Of a DNA stretch of 64,000 nt, positions 18,271-26,277 are shown piece by piece (the first letter of the stretch is position 1; every line of letters starts with the position of its first letter). The stretch is from contig JANWIP010000025.1 of NCBI GenBank assembly GCA_025449845.1, positions 42,667-106,666 on the forward strand, in the 5' to 3' direction. The notes under the pieces are model-generated. The model saw only the letters and a program-made list of their open reading frames with translations. It searched no databases and had not been told where the DNA came from. Origin of the DNA: Solirubrobacteraceae bacterium (GTDB lineage: Bacteria > Actinomycetota > Thermoleophilia > Solirubrobacterales > Solirubrobacteraceae). Made by a program: the position numbers and the translations under genes.

Positions 18271-20880
18271 GTGAACGTTGCCCGCCTCCTATCGGGCCTC
18301 GCCGGCGCTGCGGGGCGCCGTCCGTGGTTGACCATCGGCGTTGCCCTGGCTCTCGGCCTGGGCGGGGCCGTGCTGGCGCTTGGGCTGCATCCCAGTGCCG
18401 CCGCCGATACCTTCGTGGGCAAGTCGAGCTCGGACTACCAGGCCACCCAGAGCTTCTATAAGACCTTCGGCGAAGAGCCCGTCGCGGTCCTCGTCAAGGG
18501 CAACCTGCAGCAGCTCGTCCTCAGCTCGGACCTGGAGCGCCTTGCCGGGCTTGAGGGTTGCCTCTCGGGCAACGTGCCCGCCAAGGGGCTCGCGCAGTTG
18601 GGGGGTGCCGCCGGGCCGTGCGGTCAGCTCGCGCGTGCGCGTACCGTAAAGGCCGTCATCGGGCCGGGCACCTTCATCAACGAGGCCGCCACCGAGCTTG
18701 ACGCTCAGCTGCAGAACCGCAACTTGCAGGCGCGCCAGGAGGCCCAGCAGGCGCAGAGCATCGTGCACCGCCAGGCGCTCGCCCAGGGCCTCAGTGCGGC
18801 GCAAGCCACCAAGCTCGCCAGCCAGGCCAGCAAGGTGATCCTCACGGCCTACACCAAGGAAGTGCTCACGCTGGGCTTGCAGTATGGGCTGCGCGGCGTA
18901 CCCAGCGTGACCGACCCCGGCTTCGTCTCGCAGGTCGTCTTCGACGGTTCCGTCAAGACGCCCGGCACGCCTAAGCAGCGCTTTGCCTATCTCTTCCCTA
19001 ACCGCGAAACGGCGCTTGTGTCCGTGCGCATGCGCGCCGGTCTCAGCGAAGCCCAGCGCACGCATACGATCGCGCTGATTCGGGCTGCCGTTGCGATGCC
19101 GCAGTGGCGCCTTGAACATGGCGGCACCTACCTCGTCACGGGCGAGCCTACGATCGTCAGCGATCTCACGGAGCGTCTCTCCTCGGCGCTTGAGTTGCTG
19201 CTTGTGGCTGTCGCGCTGGCGATGGCGCTTGCTTTGGGTCTTGTTTTCACCGGGCGGCCGCCTGTGCCCGGATGGGTGCGCTTGTTGCCTTTGGCGGTCG
19301 CCGCGCTGGCCGTCGCGCTCACCTTTGGCGCGCTCGCGCTTGTGGGCGGCCGGCTCACGATCGCGCAGGTCGCTGTTCTTCCTGTGCTTGTCGGCCTGGC
19401 GGTCGATTACGCGATTCAGTTTCAGTCTCGTACCGAAGCGCGTGCGATCGCCTTGGCGGCTGTGGCCAGCATCGGAGCTTTTGTCGTGCTGCTCTCCTCG
19501 CCGGTGCCGACTGTCAGGGGCTTTGGTGGGCTGCTCATCGTTGGCGTGGCCCTCGCCTTCGCGACTGCCCTCATGGTGGGTACCGCCGCGCTCGCGCTTG
19601 TCGCGAGGCGGCCGTCGCCGAGGACGCGGGTGCATGGGCCGCGGATGTATGGGGGTCTGGCGCAGGCTTGGCGTGAGGCCGGCGAACTGGTGCGCGATAA
19701 CCCCCTCAGCCGCGGCGTCGTGCGGCTCGCGCTCGTCGTGGCCGTGCAGCGCCCCGGGCGCGTGCTCGCCGTCGGGGTGGCACTTGCCGTGCTCGGCTGG
19801 GGCCTCGATACACAGACGCACGTCGAGACCGACATCACCAAGCTCGTGCCGCAGAACATGCAGTCGCTGCGCAACCTCAGCGCGCTGGAGCGCGCCTCGG
19901 GGGTCGGTGGTGAGATCGACATGATGGTCAGCGCCAACGATCTGACGCAGCCCAAGACGATCGAATGGATGAGCTCGTATGAGAGCGCCGTGCTCAAGCG
20001 CTTCGGCTACAGCTCCACCCGTGGCTGCGGCCAGGCTGAACTTTGCCCTGCTTTCTCGCTGCCCGCTCTCTTTCAGGGTCCGGGCGGTTCGGGGGGCACT
20101 CCGCCCAAGCTCAAACAGAGCGAAGTGCGCGCGTTGCTCGCCGCGATCCCGCCTTACTTCTCCCAGGAGGCCATCACCGCCGATCGGCGTGTGGCCACGC
20201 TGGCGTTCGGCATCCGCCTCATGCCCTTGAGCCGCCAGCAGCAGGTGATCGAAGGGATGCGCGCCGCGCTACATCCGCCTGCCGGCGTCAGCGTGCAGCT
20301 GGTGGGCCTGCCTGTGCTTGCCGCCCAGGCCGACGCGCAGGTCGCTTCTGTCGCGCGGCGCATGCTCACTTTGTTGGCGGGGCTCTTGGCCGTCGGTCTC
20401 GTGCTGCTCGTGGCCTTCCGCGGTGACTGGCGGCGCGCGGCGGCTCCTTTGCTGCCGGTCGCGCTCGCCACCGGCTGGTCGGCGCTGATCGTCTTCCTGC
20501 TGCGCGTCCCGCTCAATCCCATGTCGGTCATGCTCGGCACGCTCGTCATCGCCATATCGACCGAGTTCAGTGTGCTGCTCTGCGAGCGCACCCGTCAGGA
20601 GCGCCTGGCCGGGGCCACCATCGCCGAGGCGCTGCGCACCAGCTACGGCGCCACCGGCGCCGCCGTCGCGGCTTCGGGCGTCACCGCCATTATTGGCTTT
20701 GGCGTGCTCGCGCTGTCGGACATTCAGATGCTGCGTAACTTCGGCATCGTCACCTTGATCGACCTCAGCGTTTCGCTTGTTGGCGTGCTCATCTCGTTGC
20801 CTGCGGCGCTGCTGTTTGTCGAGGGGAGGGTGGAGATGCGCTTGCCTCGGCGGTCGCCGGCCGTGGCGCGCGCGCGATGA
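18271..20880 (+). CDS. MMPL/RND-superfamily transporter
   Basis: An 869-residue exporter with the duplicated RND layout. One N-terminal helix is followed by a large outer loop (about 45-290) and five to six helices (about 295-440, including VLPVLVGLAVDYAIQFQSR). Then come a helix near 500 with a second outer loop (about 525-680) and five to six more helices to the end, including MSVMLGTLVIAISTEFSVLLCERTR. The repeated GLAVDYAIQF/AISTEFSVLL segments correspond to the RND TM4 proton-relay region. The likely substrate is a lipid or hopanoid, judging by the MlaEF genes upstream. GTG start at 18271. Confidence 0.85.
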   Translation: MNVARLLSGLAGAAGRRPWLTIGVALALGLGGAVLALGLHPSAAADTFVGKSSSDYQATQSFYKTFGEEPVAVLVKGNLQQLVLSSDLERLAGLEGCLSGNVPAKGLAQLGGAAGPCGQLARARTVKAVIGPGTFINEAATELDAQLQNRNLQARQEAQQAQSIVHRQALAQGLSAAQATKLASQASKVILTAYTKEVLTLGLQYGLRGVPSVTDPGFVSQVVFDGSVKTPGTPKQRFAYLFPNRETALVSVRMRAGLSEAQRTHTIALIRAAVAMPQWRLEHGGTYLVTGEPTIVSDLTERLSSALELLLVAVALAMALALGLVFTGRPPVPGWVRLLPLAVAALAVALTFGALALVGGRLTIAQVAVLPVLVGLAVDYAIQFQSRTEARAIALAAVASIGAFVVLLSSPVPTVRGFGGLLIVGVALAFATALMVGTAALALVARRPSPRTRVHGPRMYGGLAQAWREAGELVRDNPLSRGVVRLALVVAVQRPGRVLAVGVALAVLGWGLDTQTHVETDITKLVPQNMQSLRNLSALERASGVGGEIDMMVSANDLTQPKTIEWMSSYESAVLKRFGYSSTRGCGQAELCPAFSLPALFQGPGGSGGTPPKLKQSEVRALLAAIPPYFSQEAITADRRVATLAFGIRLMPLSRQQQVIEGMRAALHPPAGVSVQLVGLPVLAAQADAQVASVARRMLTLLAGLLAVGLVLLVAFRGDWRRAAAPLLPVALATGWSALIVFLLRVPLNPMSVMLGTLVIAISTEFSVLLCERTRQERLAGATIAEALRTSYGATGAAVAASGVTAIIGFGVLALSDIQMLRNFGIVTLIDLSVSLVGVLISLPAALLFVEGRVEMRLPRRSPAVARAR

Positions 20881-21506
20881 AGGGGGCCGCGCCGGTTGCC
20901 GTCGTCGGCCTTGTGCTGCTCGTCTTCATCACGCTCAACACCGTCCTCACTGCCCCGCGCGGGGCCGATGGCATCGCGCCGGGGGAACGCGTGCCGCCGT
21001 TCGCGTTGCCGCTGGCCACCGGCAACGTCAGGGGCGACGCCAACATCGCCACTCACGCCAACGACGGCTCCGCCGGGCGCCGTCCGGCCTGCTCCGTGCG
21101 CGGTGTTGGGCTCATGAATGTGTGCGAACTCTACGAACGCGGGCCGCTCGTGCTCGCCTTGATCGTCGACTCCGGTTCCTGCCCCGGCGTGCTCGATGAC
21201 ATGCAGGCCTTGGCGCACGCCTTTCCCGGTGTGGGCATGGCCTCCGTGGTGATCCAGGGCGAACGTGCTGCCGTGCGCCGCCTCGTCGTTTCCCATGGTC
21301 TGCGCTTCCCCGTCGGCCTTGATAGAGACGGGGTGCTCGCGCAGCTCTTCAAGGTGTCAAGCTGCCCGCAGGTGAGTTTTGTCTACCCCGGCGGTGTCGT
21401 GCAGAGCAAGGCGCTCTTGAAGCGTCCCGCGCGTGGTGTCCTGCGCGCGCGCATCGCCGCCTTGGTAGCGGCGGCGAAGGCCCGAGGATGGCGGCAGCCG
21501 GCGTAG
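20877..21506 (+). CDS. Membrane-anchored redoxin/thioredoxin-like protein
   Basis: A 209-residue protein with one N-terminal membrane segment (VVGLVLLVFITLNTVL). A peroxiredoxin/TlpA-like fold follows, with APGERVPPFALPLATG, then LALIVDSGSCPGVLDDMQ, a region with VIQGERAAVRRLVVSHGLRFPVGLDRDG, and VSSCPQVSFVYPGG with the cis-proline position. The active-site region keeps a single Cys (SCPG) rather than CxxC, so a peroxiredoxin-like or non-catalytic role is possible. It overlaps the RND gene by an ATGA and the following gene by 19 bp. Confidence 0.75.
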   Translation: MKGAAPVAVVGLVLLVFITLNTVLTAPRGADGIAPGERVPPFALPLATGNVRGDANIATHANDGSAGRRPACSVRGVGLMNVCELYERGPLVLALIVDSGSCPGVLDDMQALAHAFPGVGMASVVIQGERAAVRRLVVSHGLRFPVGLDRDGVLAQLFKVSSCPQVSFVYPGGVVQSKALLKRPARGVLRARIAALVAAAKARGWRQPA

Positions 21507-22156
21507 CCGAAGGCTGGTGCGCGCCCGAGGTGCGCGAGGCGTTCCCGGGTCTGCGCCTCGTGCTCGCCGAGACTCCTCCCGCGCCGGCCGGCTGGCTGAG
21601 CGGTGCCTCGCCTGCCGGTGTGCGCGAGCGGCTGCGCGCGCTTTCGGACCGCTGGTCCGGGGCGCAGGCCGTGATGGTGCGCCGCCAGGCGATCCCCGCG
21701 GCCTACCGCGTCTTCTTCCGCCACATCGGCCTCGATCCCGATGTGCAACGCACGCCGCTTGAGCGGGCCGTGCTTGAGCGGCTGATGGATGGTGGCTTCG
21801 TCTCCCGTGGCCTGCTGCATGACGTGCTGCTGCTTGCTTTGGTCGACACCAGCGTGCCCGTCTGGGCGCTCGATGCCGACGCGCTCGACGGGCCTTTGGG
21901 GGTGCGCCTCAGCCAGGAGGGCGAGCCACTCGGGCAGGGGGGCGATGCGCCGGGACTGGCCGCTGGGCAGCTGGTGGTCGCCGACGCGTCTGCCGCCGTG
22001 GCCGTGCTGTTTGGCGAGCCTTCGCCCATGCATGCGGCCACCACACGGACACGTCGTGTGGCGTTGTTCGCGCTCCAGGTGGAGGGCGTTCCGGCGATGC
22101 ACGTCGAGGAGGCGCTCTGGAGCTGTCACACAAGGCTGGAATGGGCCGCCCAGTAG
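21488..22156 (+). CDS. B3/B4 tRNA-binding-domain protein
   Basis: A 222-residue protein carrying the B3/B4 domain otherwise found in the phenylalanyl-tRNA synthetase beta chain, where it helps editing. Indicative segments are QAIPAAYRVFFRHIGLDPDVQRTPLERAVLERL, LVDTSVPVWALDADAL and HEEALWSCHTRLE-like residues at the end. Stand-alone members are thought to act on misacylated tRNA or free amino-acid adducts, but function is largely unproven. The ATG start lies inside the redoxin gene. Confidence 0.75.
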   Translation: MAAAGVAEGWCAPEVREAFPGLRLVLAETPPAPAGWLSGASPAGVRERLRALSDRWSGAQAVMVRRQAIPAAYRVFFRHIGLDPDVQRTPLERAVLERLMDGGFVSRGLLHDVLLLALVDTSVPVWALDADALDGPLGVRLSQEGEPLGQGGDAPGLAAGQLVVADASAAVAVLFGEPSPMHAATTRTRRVALFALQVEGVPAMHVEEALWSCHTRLEWAAQ

Positions 22157-22214
22157 CTGTAGACTGATGCTGTCGGACGTGCTGTCAGACGCACTGAGGA
22201 GGCAGGGTCGAATC

Positions 22215-22745
22215 ATGGTCTCGACTGAGCAGCAGCTGGATGTCGATTACCCGGCCGGCGAGCGAGCGGCGATCGATTCCCTGCGCGCCCAGATCGCCAA
22301 GTTGGAGCGCGAGCTGTCGGGGATCGTCGCGGCGGGGTTTCCGCATGTATCGGGTGCGGCCGTCAGCGAGAGGCGGTCAAGTCCTCGGCTGTTGAGCTTG
22401 GGTGAGCTGGAGGAGATCCGCGACCGCCTCGTTCAGCGTGTGCACAACGCGCAGTGTCGCACCGGCTCGCGCGCCGAGTTCGAGCGCCGCTCCCGTGCCC
22501 TGCTTGAGCGCATGAAGCTCGAACCCGGTCGCTACAAGTTTGTCCGCCTGCCCGCAGCCGACGTCGGTGAAGCCGGCTGCGGTGTCTACCAGGTGCGCCC
22601 GCGCCTCGGCATCGTCGGGATGCTTGCGGGGTGGTGGGAGCTTAAGCTGTCGTCGGGCTGTCCCTTAGGGTGGGGGCCACGCGCAAGCGTGGCCCCGGGC
22701 GGCGGGTTCAAATCAGAAAGGGCTCACGCCTTTGCGTGGCCCTGA
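22215..22745 (+). CDS. Conserved small protein with coiled-coil start, function unknown
   Basis: A 176-residue protein. An N-terminal helical region (YPAGERAAIDSLRAQIAKLERELSGIV, LSLGELEEIRDRLVQRVH) looks coiled-coil. A C-terminal VYQVRPRLGIVGMLAGWWELKLSSGCPL segment follows. The last 30 codons run through a strong hairpin (22673-22696) and overlap the convergent integration-host-factor gene by 38 bp. The ancestral protein probably ended shortly after SSGCPL and the frame now reads through its own terminator (inference). I do not recognise a function. Confidence 0.7.
   Translation: MVSTEQQLDVDYPAGERAAIDSLRAQIAKLERELSGIVAAGFPHVSGAAVSERRSSPRLLSLGELEEIRDRLVQRVHNAQCRTGSRAEFERRSRALLERMKLEPGRYKFVRLPAADVGEAGCGVYQVRPRLGIVGMLAGWWELKLSSGCPLGWGPRASVAPGGGFKSERAHAFAWP
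22673..22696 (+). terminator. Stem-loop with 10-bp perfect stem and GCAA loop
   Basis: GGGGCCACGC and GCGTGGCCCC flank a GCAA tetraloop (a GNRA loop). It lies within the last codons of the upstream open frame and ahead of the convergent gene, so it can serve both directions. No T-run follows. Confidence 0.6.
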
Positions 22746-23073
22746 CAGCGAGCATCGAGGCCAGTGTGCGCCGTTGACGGTCGGTCATTGTGCCGACGGT
22801 TTTGGTCTCGGACATCGGGATCTGCGCGAGGAACTTGCGGCAGCGGCTGATGCCCCAGCGGCGTTGGCTCATCAGCAGGTCGGCGACGGTCATGCTCTCC
22901 GCCTCCCACGGGCACTCCAGCACGACGTCGGCGACGCCCGTTTCCCCGGTGGCCACTTTGCGTTTCAAGTCCGCACGGGCCAGGCGAACTTTGTTCGCGC
23001 GCTCCAGTGCTCGCATATATTGAGGCCCAGCTGTTGTTCCACCGGCAGGGGCTATCGTCGCTGTCGCGTTCAT
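22708..23073 (-). CDS. Actinobacterial-type integration host factor
   Basis: A 121-residue nucleoid protein of the actinobacterial IHF type, a basic helical protein with an H2TH-like fold unrelated to HU-type IHF. It has a basic helix ALERANKVRLARADLKRKVATGE, then VADVVLECPWEAESMTVADLLMSQRRWGISRCRKFLAQIPMSETKTVGTMTDRQRRTLASML. This matches the family pattern of two interacting helices around a G-[IV]-x-[RK]-x-R turn and a final T-x-[RK]-QR. The start ATG 23073 has GGAGCG upstream; longer frames reach into the promoter. It binds DNA non-specifically and organises the chromosome. Confidence 0.82.
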   Translation of the reverse strand: MNATATIAPAGGTTAGPQYMRALERANKVRLARADLKRKVATGETGVADVVLECPWEAESMTVADLLMSQRRWGISRCRKFLAQIPMSETKTVGTMTDRQRRTLASMLAVRATQRREPFLI

Positions 23074-23230
23074 GTGTGCTCGCTCCCCGTCTCCCGGGCG
23101 CCTTTCCCGGGATGACATCTGCTTGAGTTTTTCCAGGTAGCGCGCCGTACGGCCATCCAGTGCGCCACCCCTGGTACCCCTGAACCGAGGGGCGCGGCGC
23201 ACGATCGAGGACCGTGTGGAGCGCACCTCA

Positions 23231-23260
23231 AAGCTACGTCAGGGCAGGGGGGGAGGTCAA
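23231..23260 (-). promoter_or_regulatory. Candidate promoter of the integration-host-factor gene
   Basis: Read on the minus strand: TTGACC (23260-23255), an 18-bp spacer and TAGCTT (23236-23231), about 160 bp before the start codon. The -10 is weak. Confidence 0.4.
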
Positions 23261-23306
23261 CCTGTGTCTTTGAAGAAGACTCGCTAAAAGCGAACTTTTT
23301 CTGATT

Positions 23307-23335
23307 CCCGCCTAGATTTGTGAGGAATAGGCGGG
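23307..23335. terminator. Inverted repeat just after the aminotransferase-like gene
   Basis: CCCGCCTA (23307-23314) pairs with TAGGCGGG (23328-23335), immediately beyond the stop of the minus-strand gene. No T-run follows on the minus strand, so terminator activity is only plausible. Confidence 0.4.
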
Positions 23336-24640
23336 TCAGTGCGCGCTCGGAAGCGGCCCGTGCTCGGCCTCGAACTCGCGCTTGACGCGCGCGAAGACGT
23401 CTAGTGCCTCGGCGATCGTCGCCTCGTCGTGCGTGGCCATCACGCTGGTCCGCAGAAGTGCACCGCCAGGTGGAACTGCCGGGTGCAGCGCCGTGTTGAC
23501 GAATACGCCACCGTCGTAGAGCGCCTTCCACAGCAGCGCCGCCTTCCAGTCATCGCCCACCAGCAGGGGGACGATCGGCGTCACGATCGAGCGGTTGGCG
23601 CCATCGAGGGACACGCCGGGGATGTCGGAGGCGATGTCCGCGGGCAGTGACTGTGGGGATACGACCGCGAAGCCGAGCTCGTGCAGGCCGTCGCGCAGGC
23701 GCTTGGCGTTCTCCAGCACCTGGGCAAGCAGTGATGGTCCCTCGGGCGAGTTCAGCACGCGCAGTGCCGCCAGCGCCGCCCCCAGCGCCGCCGGCACCGC
23801 GGAGGCCGTGAACAGGAAGGCGCGCGAGTACAGGCGCAGGTACTCGATCACATCGTGCGGGCCTGCCACGAAGCCCCCGCAGGAGGCCAGCGACTTGGAG
23901 AAGGTGCCCATGCGCAGGTCCACGCGATCCTCCACGCCTAGTAGCTCTGCGGTGCCGGCGCCGCGCGCGCCGAGTACGCCGGCGCCGTGCGCCTCGTCCA
24001 CCATCAACCGCGCTCCGTAGCGCTCGCACAGGTCACAGATCTCGCGCAGCGGCGCGATGTCGCCCTCCATCGAGAAAACTCCGTCCACGACCACGAGCAC
24101 GCCGCCGCCGTCGCCTTGCGCGCGGTCGAGCATCTTCTCAAGCTTCTCCAGGCGGTTGTGGCGGAAGGGTCGCAGCTTCGCGCGCGAGAGTAGGCAGCCG
24201 TCGAGGATCGACGCGTGGTCGCCGGAGTCGGCGATCACCGTGTCTCCGGGCGCCAGCAGCGTGCCGAGCGTGCCGATGTTCGCCTGGTGGCCGGTCGTGA
24301 ACACGATCGCGTCCTCCGTGTTCATCCAGCGCGCGATCTCCGCCTCCAGTTCCAGGTGCAGGGGGATCGTGCCGTTCAGCAGGCGCGAGCCGGTCAGGCC
24401 GGTGCCGTACTTGTGCAACGCCTCCTCCGCTCCCTGCATCACGCGCTCGTCGCCGGTCAGCCCGAGGTAGTTATTGGAGCCGAGCATGATCCGCCGCGCG
24501 CCCTCCATCTCCACCACCGGCATCGCCGGGGAGGTGAGCACGTGGAAGTAGGGCAGGATGTCCGCCTCGCGCGCGGCGGCCAACAGCTCTGAGCGCTCGT
24601 GGCCGTGGACCTTGGCGAAGACATCTGTCGAGGTGTGCAT
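23336..24640 (-). CDS. Alpha-oxoamine synthase, serine-palmitoyltransferase-like
   Basis: A 434-residue PLP enzyme that joins an amino acid to an acyl-CoA with loss of CO2. Visible are MLGSNNYLGLT, KYGTGLTGSRLLNGT, HLELEAEIARWM, TGHQANIGTLGTL, VVDGVFSMEGD, VDEAHGAGVLG and the PLP lysine motif GTFSKSLASCGGF. BioF, Kbl, HemA and Spt share this fold. The N-terminal FAKVHG...LPYFHVL and VVEMEGARRIMLGSNNYLGLT look most like bacterial serine palmitoyltransferases. The ATG at 24640 was chosen because the family homology begins there. Divergent 63 bp away is a GNAT protein, supporting a lipid role. Confidence 0.82.
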   Translation of the reverse strand: MHTSTDVFAKVHGHERSELLAAAREADILPYFHVLTSPAMPVVEMEGARRIMLGSNNYLGLTGDERVMQGAEEALHKYGTGLTGSRLLNGTIPLHLELEAEIARWMNTEDAIVFTTGHQANIGTLGTLLAPGDTVIADSGDHASILDGCLLSRAKLRPFRHNRLEKLEKMLDRAQGDGGGVLVVVDGVFSMEGDIAPLREICDLCERYGARLMVDEAHGAGVLGARGAGTAELLGVEDRVDLRMGTFSKSLASCGGFVAGPHDVIEYLRLYSRAFLFTASAVPAALGAALAALRVLNSPEGPSLLAQVLENAKRLRDGLHELGFAVVSPQSLPADIASDIPGVSLDGANRSIVTPIVPLLVGDDWKAALLWKALYDGGVFVNTALHPAVPPGGALLRTSVMATHDEATIAEALDVFARVKREFEAEHGPLPSAH

Positions 24641-24703
24641 GTAGGGTGCCCGTTCGGTGGTGGTCGAGATCGGCGAGATCGAACAGATCGTGGAGTGCAG
24701 GCG

Positions 24704-25882
24704 ATGAGCGGCGTGGAGGTGCGCCCGGTCGCGGGCGGCAAGGACCTCAAGGCCTTCATCGACCTCCCGTTCCGTCTGCACTCTAGCCAGCCTTGTTGGG
24801 TCCCACCGCTGAAGCTTGAGCGCCGCATCTTCCTCAACCGGCGCATGAACGCCTTCTTCAGCCACGGCGAGGCGGCCTACTTCCTTGCCTGCCGTGGGGG
24901 GCGCGTGGTGGGACGCGTCACCGCGCAGATCAACCACGCCTTCAACGACCACCGCAAGGCGAACTGGGGCTGGTTCGGTTTCCTGGAGCTCGAGGACGAC
25001 CTTGAGGTGGCCCAGGCGCTGCTTGACGCCGCACAGGCCTGGCTATCCGAGCGCGGCTGCGAGCGCATGGTGGGGCCCGCGGACTTCGCCATGAACGATG
25101 AGTGCGGTGTGCTGATCGAGGGCTTCGACGTGCGCCCGATGATCCACCAGCCCTGGCACCCGCCCTACTACCAGCGCCTGATGGAGGAAGCCGGCATGGT
25201 CAAGGCGATGGACCTGCTGATGTGGAACCTGGAGGTCACCGAGCGTGACAAGGTGCTGCCCGTCATCTGGGAGCTGGCCGAGAAGGCCCAGTCAGAGCAC
25301 GGCATCCGCGTGCGCCCCATGCGCCGCCGCCAGCTGCGCAAGGACATGGACTCCTTCGCCGAGGTCTACAACTCCGCCTGGTCACAGAACTGGGACTTTG
25401 TGCCCTACACCAAGAAAGACCTCGACGCGCTTGCCCAGGAGATGCAGCTCGCCTTCGACAAGCACTGGTTCATGATCGCCGAGCGCGAAGACACTGGCGA
25501 GGTCGTCGGCATGGCCATCACCGTCCCCGACCTCAACCAGGCGCTCGCCAAGATGAAGGGACGCCTGTTGCCCTTCGGCTGGTGGCACTTCCTGCGCAAG
25601 GGGGCGATCATGACCCGCGTGCGCGTCGGTTGGCTCGGAGTCAAGCCCGAGTACCAGCACACGGGTGTCGCCGCCAAGCTCTATGAGATGCACTTCGATG
25701 CGGCTGAAGTGCGGCCGCAGAAGGGTGGGGAGATGGGCTGGATCCTTGAGACCAACACCGCCATGAACCGGGGAATGGAAGCCATGGGGGGGACCGTCGT
25801 GAAGAAGTACCGCGTCTATGAGCGGATGCTCGATGGCGCGGAGGTCGAGGAGGTCTCTGCAGAGGCCGGCGTAGCGGTCTGA
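24704..25882 (+). CDS. GNAT-fold acyltransferase, candidate bacterial ceramide synthase
   Basis: A 392-residue protein of the large GNAT type that begins KAFIDLPFRLHSSQPCWVPPLKLERRIFLNRRMNAFF and continues with AYFLACRGGRVVGRVTAQIN, NWGWFGFLELEDD and GPADFAMNDECGVLIEGFD. The acyl-CoA binding region is visible near the end as VGWLGVKPEYQHTGVAAKLYEMHF (V-x-P-x-x-x-x-x-G-x-A). This family includes the GNAT enzyme shown to N-acylate sphingoid bases in Caulobacter (bCerS). Next to an Spt-like gene, ceramide formation is the best guess, although the family also contains uncharacterised members. ATG 24704. Confidence 0.72.
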   Translation: MSGVEVRPVAGGKDLKAFIDLPFRLHSSQPCWVPPLKLERRIFLNRRMNAFFSHGEAAYFLACRGGRVVGRVTAQINHAFNDHRKANWGWFGFLELEDDLEVAQALLDAAQAWLSERGCERMVGPADFAMNDECGVLIEGFDVRPMIHQPWHPPYYQRLMEEAGMVKAMDLLMWNLEVTERDKVLPVIWELAEKAQSEHGIRVRPMRRRQLRKDMDSFAEVYNSAWSQNWDFVPYTKKDLDALAQEMQLAFDKHWFMIAEREDTGEVVGMAITVPDLNQALAKMKGRLLPFGWWHFLRKGAIMTRVRVGWLGVKPEYQHTGVAAKLYEMHFDAAEVRPQKGGEMGWILETNTAMNRGMEAMGGTVVKKYRVYERMLDGAEVEEVSAEAGVAV

Positions 25883-25904
25883 CGCGCTGTTTACACTGGA
25901 TGGA

Positions 25905-26270
25905 GTGAGCGAACCGCTAGAGCAGGATCCGCTGGGCCAGGAGCACGAGCCGATCACCGAGGAAGTCGACGCGCTGCTCGTCGAAACCGAGGAGCGCGTG
26001 ATCGTTGCGTCCTCGCCGGGGCTACCGGCGCGGGCGGCCGGCATGGTGCCGGCGGTGCAGGCGGCCGCTGTCGCAGCGGGCGGGTTTGTCGCGGGTGCCG
26101 CTGTGGTTGGGCTTGTCAACCACCGCCACAATCGCTCCCTTGCGCAGGGTCAGCCCCGGCGCCGGCTGCTGCGGCGCTCGCGCGGTGGACGGGTCGAGGC
26201 GCTGCAGATCGTCAGCACTCGCTCGCTGCTGGTTGACATCCACCTCCTGAACAACGGCGAACAGAGCTGA
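25905..26270 (+). CDS. Small protein with one hydrophobic segment, function unknown
   Basis: A 121-residue protein. An acidic N-terminus (SEPLEQDPLGQEHEPITEEVDALLVETEERV) leads to a hydrophobic stretch (MVPAVQAAAVAAGGFVAGAAVVGLV, about 46-70), a basic patch QPRRRLLRRSRGGR and a beta-like end LQIVSTRSLLVDIHLLN. The charge pattern suggests a single-pass membrane protein with the arginine patch inside. GTG start at 25905. It is flanked by the GNAT gene (22 bp) and the glycosylase gene (7 bp), probably one operon. No family recognised. Confidence 0.6.
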   Translation: MSEPLEQDPLGQEHEPITEEVDALLVETEERVIVASSPGLPARAAGMVPAVQAAAVAAGGFVAGAAVVGLVNHRHNRSLAQGQPRRRLLRRSRGGRVEALQIVSTRSLLVDIHLLNNGEQS

Positions 26271-26277
26271 GCGACGG

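Noticed and set aside
22700..22720. GGTTCAAATC resembling a tRNA T-loop
   Set aside because: No acceptor, D or anticodon stem can be built around it; it lies in the 3' end of the integration-host-factor gene.
22708..23226. Longer N-terminus for the integration host factor from 23226
   Set aside because: The extra residues are arginine-rich noise overlapping the promoter; ATG 23073 has a ribosome site and family-like length.
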